Below are positions 1 to 9,326 of a DNA stretch of 55,213 bases, piece after piece; the stretch's first letter is position 1, and each line of letters opens with the position of its first letter. The position numbers and the translations under genes were made by a program. The DNA is taken from assembly GCA_904419775.1 (NCBI GenBank), contig CAJFSX010000010.1, forward strand, positions 1 through 55,213, given 5' to 3'. The notes beneath the pieces were generated by a model. It was not told the origin of the DNA. It saw only the letters and a program-made list of their open reading frames with translations, and did no database searches. Source of the DNA: Candidatus Pararuminococcus gallinarum. Lineage in GTDB: Bacteria; Bacillota; Clostridia; Oscillospirales; Ruminococcaceae.

Positions 1-108
1 GGTAGCTCTTTCTCTTTGGAATAATGAAAACTGTTGCCAAATCGTTGCCACGGAGGGCATCAAGCCTTGGAAAACCCAGTAATCACGGGCTTTTTCTGGT
101 CTCTGAAA
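1..108. other. Non-coding flank 3' of guaA with a short direct repeat
   Basis: No open reading frame is supported here. The stretch lies immediately downstream of the guaA stop codon on the minus strand. It contains a 7-base repeat GTTGCCA at 33-39 and 44-50, spaced by 11 bases. The 3' end of guaA is a known integration target for genomic islands in Bacillota, so this could be the edge or scar of such an element, but no integrase is visible in the window. No convincing terminator for guaA is seen. Confidence 0.35.
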
Positions 109-1641
109 TCATTCCCACTCGATGGTTGCCGGGGGCTTGGAAGTAATATCGTAAACAATACGATTAATATTTCTTACCTCATTAACAATCCGGTTGGAGA
201 CTCGCTCTAATACATCATAGGGGATACGGGCCCAGTCAGCGGTCATGAAATCAGTAGTGGTAACACCGCGAAGAGCCAAGGTATAGTCGTAGGTACGGCC
301 ATCTCCCATGACACCCACAGAACGCATGGAGGTAAGAACAGCAAAATATTGATGGATGTCTCGATCCAATCCTGCTTTGGCGATTTCCTCACGGAAAATA
401 GCATCGGCATCCTGAAGAATGGAAATTTTCTCCGGGGTGATTTCCCCAATGATCCGGATGGCAAGTCCAGGTCCTGGGAAGGGCTGACGCCAGACCAGAT
501 AGTCTGCCAGACCAAGTTCTGTGCCCAGAGCTCGGACTTCGTCTTTAAATAGCAAACGCAGAGGTTCAATAATTTCTTTAAAGTCGACATAGTCGGGAAG
601 GCCACCAACATTGTGATGGCTTTTAATAACGGCGGCATCCCCAACACCAGATTCAATGACATCAGGATAGATGGTACCCTGTACCAGGTAATCTACCCGG
701 CCAATTTTTTTGGCTTCATCTTCAAAGACACGGATAAACTCTTCTCCGATAATTTTCCGTTTTGTTTCCGGATCGCTGACACCGGCAAGCTTTCCAAGGA
801 ATCGCTCGCCTGCGTTGACCCGGACAAAATTGACGCCGCTGTTTGCAAAGGCTGCTTCAACTTCGTCGCCCTCATTTTTGCGCATGAGGCCGTGATCCAC
901 AAAAATACAGGTCAATTGGTTGCCCACAGCTTTTGCCAGCAGGGCCGCAGCAACGGAACTATCCACACCGCCCGAGAGAGCTAGCAACACCTTGCCGTCC
1001 CCAACCTTTTTCCGGATATCGGCAATGGCAGTCTTGGCATAGTCGCCCATGGTCCAGTCGCCTTTGGCTCCGCATACCTTGTAGAGGAAGTTGTGAAGCA
1101 TTTGAATCCCGTTTTCTGTGTGAAGGACCTCAGGATGGAACTGCATACCATAAAATTTACGGGAGGGGTTTTCCATGGCAGCAGTGGGACAGGCATCGGT
1201 ATAGGCTGTTGCAGTAAAGCCATCGGGAAGTTGAGAAATGTAATCGGTATGGCTCATCCAAGTTACACCTGTAGAGGGGAGATCCTGGAAGAGGGGACAG
1301 GAGGAATCAAAATGAGTGATAGTTTTGCCGTATTCCCGGCTATCCGGGGTCACAACCTTGCCGCCCAGCATATAGGCCATCAACTGGGTACCGTAGCAGA
1401 TGCCCAGCATAGGGATGCCCAGTTCGAATAGACGAGGATCACATTGGGGAGAATCGTCCAGATATACGCTGTTGGGGCCGCCGGTAAAGACGATCCCGAT
1501 GGGGGAAAGCTCCTTGATTTTTTCCAAGGGCATGGTGTAGGGATGCACTTCACAGTACACCGAACATTCGCGGATTCTTCTGGCGATCAATTGATTGTAC
1601 TGTCCGCCAAAGTCCAGGATTAAAACCATTTCGTGTGTCAT
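109..1641 (-). CDS. guaA: GMP synthase (glutamine-hydrolysing)
   Basis: Converts XMP to GMP using glutamine and ATP, the last step of guanine nucleotide synthesis in the cytosol. About 510 residues, normal for the family. The N-terminal class I amidotransferase shows the nucleophile motif GICYGTQ (Cys about 82) and HPEV (His about 169). The ATP-pyrophosphatase domain shows SGGVDSS at about 223-229, and the C-terminal dimerisation domain ends in ATIEWE. The start is set at the ATG at 1641: a GTG four codons upstream lies only 3 bases from the AAAGGAG ribosome site, which is too close. The gene follows the acetyltransferase gene by 20 bases, and its ribosome site overlaps that gene's stop codon, so translational coupling is likely. 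Confidence 0.97.
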   Translation of the reverse strand: MTHEMVLILDFGGQYNQLIARRIRECSVYCEVHPYTMPLEKIKELSPIGIVFTGGPNSVYLDDSPQCDPRLFELGIPMLGICYGTQLMAYMLGGKVVTPDSREYGKTITHFDSSCPLFQDLPSTGVTWMSHTDYISQLPDGFTATAYTDACPTAAMENPSRKFYGMQFHPEVLHTENGIQMLHNFLYKVCGAKGDWTMGDYAKTAIADIRKKVGDGKVLLALSGGVDSSVAAALLAKAVGNQLTCIFVDHGLMRKNEGDEVEAAFANSGVNFVRVNAGERFLGKLAGVSDPETKRKIIGEEFIRVFEDEAKKIGRVDYLVQGTIYPDVIESGVGDAAVIKSHHNVGGLPDYVDFKEIIEPLRLLFKDEVRALGTELGLADYLVWRQPFPGPGLAIRIIGEITPEKISILQDADAIFREEIAKAGLDRDIHQYFAVLTSMRSVGVMGDGRTYDYTLALRGVTTTDFMTADWARIPYDVLERVSNRIVNEVRNINRIVYDITSKPPATIEWE

Positions 1642-1661
1642 AAGCGTTCCCACGGTCTCCT

Positions 1662-2156
1662 TTATTTTAAAATTTTTTTAACTGATGATAGGTGGGGAGA
1701 TGGAACAAGGATTTTAGCCATCAGAAAGTTGGTCAACAGACAGCCCTTGCGCTCTACCTGCTGCTCACGTACGACCCGGTAGCCCCGCGCCTCAAAAAAC
1801 GGCTTTGCCGTAATGGAAGCGGCAACGGTGACGCAGTCACTTGGGGCGTGGGCCTCCAGATGATCACATAAAGCCTTGCCGATGCCCTGGCGCTGATAAT
1901 CCTTGTGGACATACAGCCGATCCAGATAACCGGTGGCATCCATATCGGCAAATCCAACCAGGATGCCATCGGATATAGCAACCAGGCAGTTGTGCTGGGA
2001 AAGGGAGAGGTTCCATAAAACCGGATCCTCTTTGCCGTCAGCCCAGGCATCCAACTGCTGAGGCGTATAGTCCTTGGCATTTACGGTGTGGACGGTCTGA
2101 AAAAACAGTTGCAGTACAGCGCTGCAATCCTCCGGTCGGTACGATCTGATATACAA
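1662..2156 (-). CDS. GNAT family N-acetyltransferase
   Basis: A 164-residue acetyl-CoA-dependent acyltransferase of unknown substrate. The GNAT core is clear: a substrate-side beta strand ([10 protein letters not shown]), then the acetyl-CoA pyrophosphate-binding motif [10 protein letters not shown], then the FFEARGY motif near the C-terminus. The start is placed at TTG 2156, preceded by GGAGGG six bases upstream. The longer open frame reaching 2861 only runs antisense through the next gene and is not used. The TAA stop is embedded in the guaA ribosome site (AAATAAAGGAG), so the two form an operon. The pairing with guaA gives no firm clue to its substrate. Confidence 0.85.
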   Translation of the reverse strand: MYIRSYRPEDCSAVLQLFFQTVHTVNAKDYTPQQLDAWADGKEDPVLWNLSLSQHNCLVAISDGILVGFADMDATGYLDRLYVHKDYQRQGIGKALCDHLEAHAPSDCVTVAASITAKPFFEARGYRVVREQQVERKGCLLTNFLMAKILVPSPHLSSVKKILK

Positions 2157-2186
2157 CGCTGGCCCTCCATTCTTACGATAATTTCT

Positions 2187-2215
2187 ATTTTGCCATGCTT
2201 TTGCACAAATTGCAA
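2187..2215 (-). promoter_or_regulatory. Possible sigma-A promoter for GNAT-guaA
   Basis: On the minus strand TTGCAA (2210-2215), 17 bases, then CAAAAT (2187-2192), ending about 30 bases before the GNAT start codon. The -35 is fair, the -10 weak. Inferred from spacing only. Confidence 0.35.
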
Positions 2216-2357
2216 GGGATATGAAACAAAAGATGGCTGATGATACAAACAAAAAAACATGGCAAAAAAATTCATGTATCCTTTGGAAATATCGGCAGAA
2301 AATAATTGCAGGTATTCTCAAGAAAAAGCATTTGATTGAAACGGAGGTTCCACCAAA

Positions 2358-3608
2358 ATGAGTCATAAAATGAAAAAACTCTGTGCCGTAGTGCTGGCCA
2401 CACTGATGCTGGGAAGCAGTGTCTATGCCTCCAGCGATATCTGGTGGCCGGTAGCGGCTTCTGCGGAGGAAGAAGAGTGTACCATCACCTTTCGCAAAGG
2501 CGGCATCTATGAGCTTTCCCCAGTGGATCTGGAATACCGCCTGGGACTCGCCCAGGGAGACCTGAAGGGAATCACCATCACACAGCTGCCGGCTCAGGGC
2601 GATGGTATCCTGATGCTTTCTGATATAGAGGTCAAAGAGTTTGACTATATCCCCCGTGAAGAGATCCACAGCATGTATTTTGTCCCCATCCGGGATATTA
2701 CCCAGGCTTCCTTTACCTTTATCCCCGAATGTACCAACCCCGTGGTAACAACCCTGAATATGAATTTCGCAGAAGAGGTTCAGGCGGCTCCCCAGGTAGC
2801 AGACCTGACATTTTCCACCATGTCGGGGGCTCTGCTTTCCAGCGCTTTTGACTGTTATCATGAGGACGCATCGGATCTGACCATCAAAATTACCCAGCAG
2901 CCCACCAAGGGAACGGTGACAGTGACTGGAACAACCTTTTCTTATGAACCCTTTCCGAGGGAGACGGGAAAAGACCGGTTTTCCTATTGTGCGGTGGACA
3001 GCCAGGGAAACTATTCTTCTGATGCGGTAGTGAATATCGACCTGGAAGAAGCAACCAAACTTCAGTTTGCAGATATGTCCAAAAATCCCTCCGAATACGC
3101 TGCGGTAAAACTAGCGCAGGCCGGGATAATGACGGGGGAAAGCTACGGCAGTGCGCAACTGTTCCATCCGGAGAGAAATGTCACCCGGGGAGAGCTGCTG
3201 CTCACCCTCCTTTCCGCCAAGGGTTATGACCAAGATCTGCCCCAATGTGTCAATACCAAGCTGCAAAACGACAGCGAAATCCCCATGTGGATGAAGCCCT
3301 ATATTGAAAGGGCCATCGAAAAGGGCCTGATTACCGAGACCAGCTTTCAGCCGGACGGTATTCCCACCAATGCGGAGGCCGTGGTGATGATCAACCGAGC
3401 CTCTGGCGTAGAGAACGCTACCAATGTCAATCTGAAGGCAGCAGATGCCCAGGACATTCCGGATTGGGCCGCCCAGTCCTATAGGAATCTCAGTGCCAAC
3501 CAGATGCTGGTTACCCATGACGGTAAGGTATATCCTACAGCACAACTCAATCGGGAGACTACAGCGGATCTGATCTGGGCACTATACCAGATGGAAAAAC
3601 CAGAATAA
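2358..3608 (+). CDS. Secreted protein with Ig-like region and S-layer homology (SLH) domains
   Basis: A 416-residue exported protein. The N-terminus has a basic start (MSHKMKK), a hydrophobic core and an Ala-X-Ala region near residues 24-36, as expected for a signal peptide. Residues about 40-225 carry two beta-rich modules; the second (TIKITQQPTKGTVTVTG) resembles bacterial Ig/cadherin-like repeats. Residues about 230-416 resemble two to three SLH repeats (FADM start, VTRGELL and AEAVVMINRA motifs), which normally bind pyruvylated secondary wall polymer. Ribosome site CGGAGG lies before the ATG. Monocistronic, with its own terminator. Likely non-covalently wall-bound; no enzymatic domain is recognised. 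Confidence 0.8.
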   Translation: MSHKMKKLCAVVLATLMLGSSVYASSDIWWPVAASAEEEECTITFRKGGIYELSPVDLEYRLGLAQGDLKGITITQLPAQGDGILMLSDIEVKEFDYIPREEIHSMYFVPIRDITQASFTFIPECTNPVVTTLNMNFAEEVQAAPQVADLTFSTMSGALLSSAFDCYHEDASDLTIKITQQPTKGTVTVTGTTFSYEPFPRETGKDRFSYCAVDSQGNYSSDAVVNIDLEEATKLQFADMSKNPSEYAAVKLAQAGIMTGESYGSAQLFHPERNVTRGELLLTLLSAKGYDQDLPQCVNTKLQNDSEIPMWMKPYIERAIEKGLITETSFQPDGIPTNAEAVVMINRASGVENATNVNLKAADAQDIPDWAAQSYRNLSANQMLVTHDGKVYPTAQLNRETTADLIWALYQMEKPE

Positions 3609-3612
3609 AAGA

Positions 3613-3643
3613 AAAAGCGCAGAGCCTTAAGCTCTGCGCTTTT
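3613..3643. terminator. Bidirectional rho-independent terminator
   Basis: Thirteen-base-pair stem AAAAGCGCAGAGC / GCTCTGCGCTTTT with a 5-base loop. It has T tracts on both strands and lies between the converging SLH-protein gene and the LtaS-like gene, so it can serve both. Confidence 0.92.
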
Positions 3644-3657
3644 GATTGTTCACCATA

Positions 3658-5451
3658 TTATCCTGCATCAGAACAGAAATTCTGGCCGAACACCCTGTCA
3701 TAGGTCAACATATCAAGAAAATCGTCAGAATCCACCTGAACGTCTGCGGTGGGGGAGTAAACAGGCACGGTTTTCATATGCTCCAGCATACTAGAGACCA
3801 ATTGTGTTTGAGGAAGATCAGCAACGTCAATAAGCAGGTAGGGCAGATAGAATGAAGAGACCTCTTCATCCGGCAGACAGCTGAAGTCGGCGTCATAATT
3901 GCTCCAGACCAGATAAGACTGCTGATAGATTTCGGCACTGTTGGCGTAATCAATGCCCGCATCCTGATAGGTGGTGTTGGAATGGGTAAACATGGGATAG
4001 TGATCCCCTACGAAAAATACAATGGTAGGCTCATCAGATTCCTTGAGCTGTTCTAAGAACTGCCCCAAAGCCCGGTCCGACTCACGAATGCCATCAAGAT
4101 AGAGGGAAAATTCCGCGTCGCCTGTGCCGTTGCCGGAATAAGGCTGATGATTTTGCATGGTCGTGGTGAAGATGAGGCAGGGCTCATCGGTTTCGCTCAA
4201 CTGTTTCTGAATTTGATTATAAAGTGTTTCATCGTTGATGTATTGATTGGCACCGTACCTTGTTTTTTCCACAGTCAGGTCATTTTCAAAATACATCTTG
4301 TCGAATCCAAAGGTGGAATAGATGTTTTTCCTGCCGTAGAAGGAGCTGGAAAAAGGATGGATGTAGTAAGATTTGTAACCACTGTCCTTATAAAAGCTGA
4401 CAATGGAAGAATTATCTGTATCCTCCTTGAGCAGTTTTTGGGGTGCTACAGGGGTATTAAGACTTTTGACCGGCATGCCGGTGAGCAGTTCAAATTCTGT
4501 ACGGACGGTATAGCCGCCAAAGGTGGGGACAACACAGGTGCCTCCGAAGCCCTCCTCCCGGGCCCTGTCAAAATTTTCATAAATGGTGGGGTCCACATCT
4601 AGCTGCTCCAGCCTCCGGAAGTCGGCAAAGGACTCGGACATAATCATCACCACATTGGGCTTCACATCGGAAACATCTTGGCTGGTATTTTGCACCAGCA
4701 TGCTAGCCACAGTCTCCTGGCTGTAGCCCTGGGGGCGTGTAACGCGGGTGGACAAAAATTCAGCCGCAGACTGGGTGAAGTAGGGGATCAAGTTTGTCTC
4801 CTGGAATTGTTTGTCCGCCATAAACACATTGGCGGTGTTAGGTTCTTCCACATCGAAGAGATGGAAGAACCCCATGGCCATGGTAGGGGTGACAAAGAAA
4901 ACGCAGACCATTGCAAAGGTAGCACAAAAGCTGAGCATCCGATATTTGAGCCGGACCTTGTTTTCCAGCCGGAAGAAATAGGCGGCAACCACATATCCTA
5001 CCAACAGAAGGAAGGTGAGCACCAGATACCAGGTCAGGTGGATGTTGGCGAATTTGGCAATATCAGTGGCATTGGAGGTCATCTGCAAATCGGTGATGGT
5101 AAAATGGGTGCCGCTGACATCGTATTTGAAATATTCCACCCAAGAAATAATATAGAAAAGAAGGCCGGTAATGGCCATAGAGATAAAGGTCTTTTTAAAT
5201 AAAAGAGAAACCAGGAGAAAAGCCACAGAAACAATGAAATAATCCAGCAGCAGAATATGAAGATTGTGTCCCATAAAGGAGAAGAGACTCCCCAGGCTCT
5301 GGATATGGTTCAGCTCTGTTGCAAGGGCGATGAAAAGGGGAAACAGGCCCACCATCAGCAGCCGTACCACAAATAAGAGATTGCACTCCCACCTGCCAAT
5401 GTGAAAGGCCATTTTTTCCATTTTATCCAAAATCATGGTGATGTTCATCAC
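3658..5451 (-). CDS. LTA synthase family sulfatase-type membrane protein
   Basis: A 597-residue polytopic membrane protein with an extracellular sulfatase-fold domain, like enzymes that add glycerol-phosphate to lipoteichoic acid. About five transmembrane helices lie at roughly 23-45, 62-84, 88-106, 139-160 and 172-196. The soluble domain begins near 265 with the metal-ligand motif MSESF (Glu273). The catalytic threonine is probably Thr315 in GGYTVRTEF. Further matches are YIHPF (366-369), QNHQPY (His437) and VGDHYP (Asp485, His486), so the active site is complete. The start ATG at 5451 follows GGAAAG. Monocistronic. Which glycopolymer it builds cannot be told from sequence. Confidence 0.88.
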   Translation of the reverse strand: MMNITMILDKMEKMAFHIGRWECNLLFVVRLLMVGLFPLFIALATELNHIQSLGSLFSFMGHNLHILLLDYFIVSVAFLLVSLLFKKTFISMAITGLLFYIISWVEYFKYDVSGTHFTITDLQMTSNATDIAKFANIHLTWYLVLTFLLLVGYVVAAYFFRLENKVRLKYRMLSFCATFAMVCVFFVTPTMAMGFFHLFDVEEPNTANVFMADKQFQETNLIPYFTQSAAEFLSTRVTRPQGYSQETVASMLVQNTSQDVSDVKPNVVMIMSESFADFRRLEQLDVDPTIYENFDRAREEGFGGTCVVPTFGGYTVRTEFELLTGMPVKSLNTPVAPQKLLKEDTDNSSIVSFYKDSGYKSYYIHPFSSSFYGRKNIYSTFGFDKMYFENDLTVEKTRYGANQYINDETLYNQIQKQLSETDEPCLIFTTTMQNHQPYSGNGTGDAEFSLYLDGIRESDRALGQFLEQLKESDEPTIVFFVGDHYPMFTHSNTTYQDAGIDYANSAEIYQQSYLVWSNYDADFSCLPDEEVSSFYLPYLLIDVADLPQTQLVSSMLEHMKTVPVYSPTADVQVDSDDFLDMLTYDRVFGQNFCSDAG

Positions 5452-5786
5452 ACTTTCCGATTAGAGTTTCTATCCTATACTTTATCACGGATTTCTTAAG
5501 CAAATCTTACAGGGAACTTTAGTTTTTATGAATGATTTCTTTAGATCATCCGTCAGAAAAAGGAGGGATACCAGATGTGCAACTTGTTGCAAAACCGGCT
5601 AAAAAAATAAAGGAAATTTTCCTTTATTCATAATTATAGGGCATTCACCGGATTTTGCAAGTAAATCGGAAAGAAAAGGTAACAAAAAAGGATACAAAAC
5701 TTATACGTTTTGCACCCCTTTTTGTGAAAATAGATAAAAAAAGAAAAGGTGGTAAGGCAATTTGCTAAAAATAATCATGGGAGGCT
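5452..5786. other. 335-base intergenic region with a possible 11-codon ORF and a palindrome
   Basis: AT-rich gap between two minus-strand genes. On the plus strand a strong ribosome site AAGGAGGG sits 7 bases before ATG 5575, which opens an 11-codon frame (MCNLLQNRLKK) ending at 5610. An AT-rich palindrome, AATAAAGGAAA with its complement, directly overlaps the stop (about 5606-5628). Whether this is expressed is unknown. A weak promoter for the LtaS-like gene may lie near 5480-5510 on the minus strand (TTGCTT, then TATAGG). Confidence 0.3.
5686..5714 (-). terminator. Probable terminator of the S1-domain gene
   Basis: On the minus strand, an 8-base-pair stem TGCAAAAC / GTTTTGTA with a 6-base loop, followed by CC and a run of six T. 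It lies about 70 bases beyond the stop of the S1-domain gene. The stem is short and AT-rich, so this is moderate evidence. Confidence 0.5.
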
Positions 5787-6710
5787 TTAAAAGACGGATT
5801 CTACCAGCTTACTGGCATTTTCGGGGGAATACCGCCATCGGGAAATGGTCCCCTCCTCGATAAAATAGCGCGGCTTTTCGGGAGAATATTTTGCGTCAAA
5901 GGCGTCGACGATGATCAGCTTTACCTTCATTTTTTCAGGGATCAGGCTTTTGATGTAAACGCTGGCGTGCTGCCCTGCGGCCACGTCATCCCGTGGCTCT
6001 GCAAGCCCTGCCAGATTGGGGGTCAATTCCACAAAGACGCCGTAATCCTCCACCGAACGGATGATCCCGGCAACCGTCTGACCGTTTTCAAACAGGGCTG
6101 CGTTTTCTTCCCAGGTGCCCAAAAGCTCCTTATGGCTCAGGGTAATCCGCCCGTTTTCGTCCACCGATCTGACGACTGCTTTGATGTCCTGGGAGACACG
6201 GAAACGGTCTTTGGGATGGGAAATACGAGAGACAGAGATAGCGTCGATGGGGATTAGGGAAGAGATGCCGCAGGCAATGTCCACAAAACAACCAAAAGGC
6301 TCCAAATGGGTGACCCGGGCATCAATGATGGTACCGGGGATCAGGGTGGGCAGGTATTCCTCCATACACCTTTGCTGAACCGCCCTTCGGGAAAGGAGCG
6401 CGTATGTACTCCCTGCTTCATCCTTTTCAAAGCCGGTGACAATAAAGCAAACTGGCTTATTGACCCGGGAGATCACCGCAATATCCCGGGTGGTGCCGTC
6501 ACTGAGCCCCCAAGCTCCCTCATCCCGAGGGATGACGCCGCGCATGCATCCAAGGTCCACTGTCAAATTGTGGGCACTGTCACAGAGGATGACCCTTGCC
6601 TCTAGTACCCGTGATGACAGACAGGCCTCGTGAAGGGAAGCCTGGCTTTTCAGCGCCGCCCGGTTTTCGAAGGTATCGATGAGCCAGCCTTCTGGTTTGT
6701 AATCGTACAT
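5787..6710 (-). CDS. S1 RNA-binding domain protein (ribosomal protein S1-like)
   Basis: A 307-residue protein resembling the short S1-like proteins of Clostridia. A degenerate S1-like beta region at about 38-110 is followed by two clearer S1/OB domains at about 125-195 (PGTIIDARVTHLEPFGCFVD) and 208-268 (GQTVAGIIRSVEDYGVFVEL). The tail past 270 is unassigned. It probably binds RNA, possibly assisting ribosome function, but it is too short to be a full S1. The start ATG 6710 has ribosome site AAGGAGG nine bases upstream; the longer open frame to 7160 runs antisense into the divergent operon and is rejected. Monocistronic. Confidence 0.85.
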   Translation of the reverse strand: MYDYKPEGWLIDTFENRAALKSQASLHEACLSSRVLEARVILCDSAHNLTVDLGCMRGVIPRDEGAWGLSDGTTRDIAVISRVNKPVCFIVTGFEKDEAGSTYALLSRRAVQQRCMEEYLPTLIPGTIIDARVTHLEPFGCFVDIACGISSLIPIDAISVSRISHPKDRFRVSQDIKAVVRSVDENGRITLSHKELLGTWEENAALFENGQTVAGIIRSVEDYGVFVELTPNLAGLAEPRDDVAAGQHASVYIKSLIPEKMKVKLIIVDAFDAKYSPEKPRYFIEEGTISRWRYSPENASKLVESVF

Positions 6711-6918
6711 CTGTGCGACCTCCTTTTTATTGCACGAATTAGGATTTGCTGTTCTGCTCCGGAATCCTCCTATCCGGCAAACGGCAGAAAGAAACAAAGC
6801 GGCGCCAAGGTCCGCCTCCTCATTCACTCCGCTTTCATATATATGCAGCTTCCTTCTCCAAATATCCTGATTTTTTCTACAGCCGGACAGGGAGCAGGAG
6901 GAATTTGCACAGAAAATA

Positions 6919-6947
6919 TTGCGGGGGCTTTGTTGTTTTGCTATAAT
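6919..6947 (+). promoter_or_regulatory. Sigma-A promoter of the DUF951-prfA operon
   Basis: TTGCGG (6919-6924), 17-base spacer, TATAAT (6942-6947), with an extended -10 TG two bases before. It sits 55 bases upstream of the DUF951 start and drives the six-gene operon ending at 11938. Confidence 0.75.
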
Positions 6948-7002
6948 ACAAACTTGGAGTAATGTTGTTTTTCTGATGTTATCTGCCTTGGAGGTGTACA
7001 AG

Positions 7003-7194
7003 ATGGATGTACGGGTAGGAGATACTCTGCTGATGAAAAAGGAGCATCCCTGCGGCGGAAAGGAATTTTTGGTGCTGCGTTCCGGTATGGACTTTCGTAT
7101 CCGCTGCAAAAAGTGCGGCAGGGAAGTGATGGTGCCCCGGGTCAAGGTAGAAAAGAACATTAAAAAAATTGTGAGAGAGCCAAGTGAGGGGTAA
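7003..7194 (+). CDS. DUF951 domain-containing protein
   Basis: A 63-residue protein of the DUF951 family, common in Bacillota and of unknown function. Visible family features are KKEHPCGGKEF, the GMDFRIRC segment and a CKKCGREVMVPR motif. The Cys-X2-Cys pair with the earlier Cys suggests a small metal or nucleic-acid-binding fold (inference). Start ATG 7003 has GGAGG nine bases upstream. It is the first gene of the operon, 10 bases before prfA, and co-occurrence with translation genes hints at a translation-related role. Confidence 0.88.
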   Translation: MDVRVGDTLLMKKEHPCGGKEFLVLRSGMDFRIRCKKCGREVMVPRVKVEKNIKKIVREPSEG

Positions 7195-7204
7195 GAGATA
7201 GACT

Positions 7205-8281
7205 ATGTTTGAAAAGCTTAAAAATGTAGAAGACCGGTACGAAGAAATCAACAACCGCTTGATGGATCCCGCGGTGGTAAGTGACAACGAACAGTATAAA
7301 AACCTGATGAAGGAATACAAGAACCTGACCCCCATTGTGGAGAAATACCGGGAATACACCGGGGTAAAAAAGACTCTGGATGAAGCCAAATCCCTGCTGG
7401 ACGAAGGCGGCATGGAAAAGGACTTCCGGGAGATGGTGGAGGAAGAGTATGCCGAGAGCAAGGAAAAGATCGAAACCATTTCCGAGGAGTTAAAGATCCT
7501 GCTGCTCCCCAAAGATCCTAACGATGAGAAAAACGTCATTGTGGAGATCCGAGGCGGCGCCGGCGGCGACGAGGCGGCACTGTTCGCCAACTCCCTTTAC
7601 CGGATGTACACCATGTATGCGGAAAGCCGTCACTGGAAAAGTGAGGTACTCTCCGCCAATCCCACCGAGCTTGGGGGCTACAAGGAGATCAGCTTTTCCA
7701 TCGAGGGAGAAGGAGCTTATTCCCGGCTGAAGTTTGAAAGCGGCGTCCACCGGGTCCAGAGGGTTCCCGAAACCGAGACCCAGGGCCGTATCCACACATC
7801 TACCGTCACAGTGGCGGTGCTTCCGGAGGTGGAGGATGTGGAAATCGACATCAATCCCGACGACCTGCAAATTGACGCCTTCCGGGCCGGCGGCGCCGGA
7901 GGGCAGCACGTCAACAAGACCTCTTCTGCCATCCGCATTACCCACCTGCCCACCGGGTTGGTGGTGGAGTGCCAGGATGAGCGCAGCCAGTTTAAGAATA
8001 AGGATAAAGCCATGAAGATCCTTCGCTCCCGGCTTTATGAAAAGGCTCAGAGCGAGCAGAATGAAAAGATCGCTTCGGAGCGGAAGCTCCAGGTGGGCAC
8101 CGGTGACAGAAGCGAGCGGATCCGCACCTACAACTATCCCCAGGGCCGGGTGACGGATCACCGCATCGGTTTGACACTGTATAAGATTGAATCCATCCTC
8201 AACGGAGATTTGGACGAATTGCTTGACGCTCTGATCACCTTTGACCAGGCCGAGAAGCTCCAGGCCCAGGGCGAAGAATAG
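7205..8281 (+). CDS. prfA: Peptide chain release factor 1
   Basis: A 358-residue class I release factor that reads UAA and UAG and triggers peptidyl-tRNA hydrolysis. The stop-codon recognition PxT tripeptide is PET at 188-190, and the catalytic GGQ loop is at 232-234 within [10 protein letters not shown]. The [12 protein letters not shown] segment near 117-128 is also typical. Length is normal. The ribosome site before ATG is weak (AAGAGA), so reinitiation from DUF951 is plausible. In many Bacillota prfA is followed by prmC and ywlC; here prmC is absent and ywlC follows directly. Confidence 0.98.
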   Translation: MFEKLKNVEDRYEEINNRLMDPAVVSDNEQYKNLMKEYKNLTPIVEKYREYTGVKKTLDEAKSLLDEGGMEKDFREMVEEEYAESKEKIETISEELKILLLPKDPNDEKNVIVEIRGGAGGDEAALFANSLYRMYTMYAESRHWKSEVLSANPTELGGYKEISFSIEGEGAYSRLKFESGVHRVQRVPETETQGRIHTSTVTVAVLPEVEDVEIDINPDDLQIDAFRAGGAGGQHVNKTSSAIRITHLPTGLVVECQDERSQFKNKDKAMKILRSRLYEKAQSEQNEKIASERKLQVGTGDRSERIRTYNYPQGRVTDHRIGLTLYKIESILNGDLDELLDALITFDQAEKLQAQGEE

Positions 8282-8294
8282 GGGAATAACCGAA

Positions 8295-9326
8295 ATGAAT
8301 ACGCAAATACTCCCCATAGAGGATCCGGGAAAGGACGAAAGCTATGTGCGCCGGGCGGCGGAGATCCTCCGCGCTGGGGGCCTAGTCATCATCCCCACCG
8401 AGACGGTTTATGGGTTGGCGGCAAATGCCTTGGATGGAAGCGTAGTCCGCCGTATCTATGAGGCAAAAGGCCGCCCTTCTGACAATCCATTGATTGTCCA
8501 TGTCAGCAATATGGAGATGATTCCCCCTTTGGTGGAGGACTTTCCTGACGGGGCGCGGCGTTTGGCCGAGGCCTATTGGCCGGGCCCTCTGACCATCATT
8601 GTCAGAAAGAGCGGGCGCATTCCCCCAGAGACTTCTGGGGGACTTGATACGGTGGCCATTCGCATGCCTTCTCATCCAGTGGCAAGGGCCATTATTGAGA
8701 CGGCAGGAATTCCTCTGGCGGCTCCGTCGGCCAACCTTTCCGGCAAGCCCAGTCCCACCAATGCCCGCCGGTGCATCGAGGATATGATGGGCCGGGTAGA
8801 CGCCATTGTGGACAGCGGCAGTTGCCAGGTAGGGGTGGAATCCACCGTGATCACCCTGGCGGAGGGAAAGCCGCGGCTTCTGCGGCCGGGGGGGATTACC
8901 TTAGAGCAGCTGGAAGCTGTGCTGGGGCAGGTAGAGGTGGATCCGGCGGTGCTTCACAAACTGTCCGCCGGGGCGAAGGCCAGTTCTCCAGGCATGAAAT
9001 ACAAACACTACGCGCCTAAGGCCCATGTCATCCTGGTGGAGGGAAGCCTGCAACAGTTTGCAGAATATGTGAAAACCCATCAACAGGGAAAGACGGCTGC
9101 CCTTTGTTTTGACGGGGAGGAAGCATACCTTTCGGTAAGGGCTTTCTCTTACGGCAAAAAAGAAGACGCCGCCACCCAGGCGGCCCGGCTTTTTGACAAA
9201 CTACGGGAGCTGGATGACGCGGGGGAGGAGACAGTCTACGCCCGCTGCCCTGACAAAGAAGGGGTGGGCTTGGCGGTGTATAATCGGCTGATTAGAGCCG
9301 CAGGGTTTGAGGTGATCAAGCTGTGA
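8295..9326 (+). CDS. ywlC: L-threonylcarbamoyladenylate synthase (Sua5/YwlC)
   Basis: Makes threonylcarbamoyl-AMP from threonine, bicarbonate and ATP for the t6A37 modification of ANN-decoding tRNAs. A 343-residue two-domain Sua5-type enzyme. The YrdC domain (about 12-200) has PTETVYGL at 34-41 and the KxR...SxN substrate signature in KGRPSDNPL (58-66). A Sua5-specific C-terminal domain occupies about 215-343. Start ATG 8295 lies 13 bases after prfA; an in-frame start at 8241 would overlap prfA by 41 bases and has no ribosome site. Its stop overlaps the next start by GTGA. Confidence 0.95.
   Translation: MNTQILPIEDPGKDESYVRRAAEILRAGGLVIIPTETVYGLAANALDGSVVRRIYEAKGRPSDNPLIVHVSNMEMIPPLVEDFPDGARRLAEAYWPGPLTIIVRKSGRIPPETSGGLDTVAIRMPSHPVARAIIETAGIPLAAPSANLSGKPSPTNARRCIEDMMGRVDAIVDSGSCQVGVESTVITLAEGKPRLLRPGGITLEQLEAVLGQVEVDPAVLHKLSAGAKASSPGMKYKHYAPKAHVILVEGSLQQFAEYVKTHQQGKTAALCFDGEEAYLSVRAFSYGKKEDAATQAARLFDKLRELDDAGEETVYARCPDKEGVGLAVYNRLIRAAGFEVIKL

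Noticed and set aside
2157..2861. N-terminal extension of the GNAT protein to 399 residues
   Set aside because: The extra 235 residues run antisense through the SLH-protein gene; a TTG with GGAGGG at 2156 gives the proper GNAT length.
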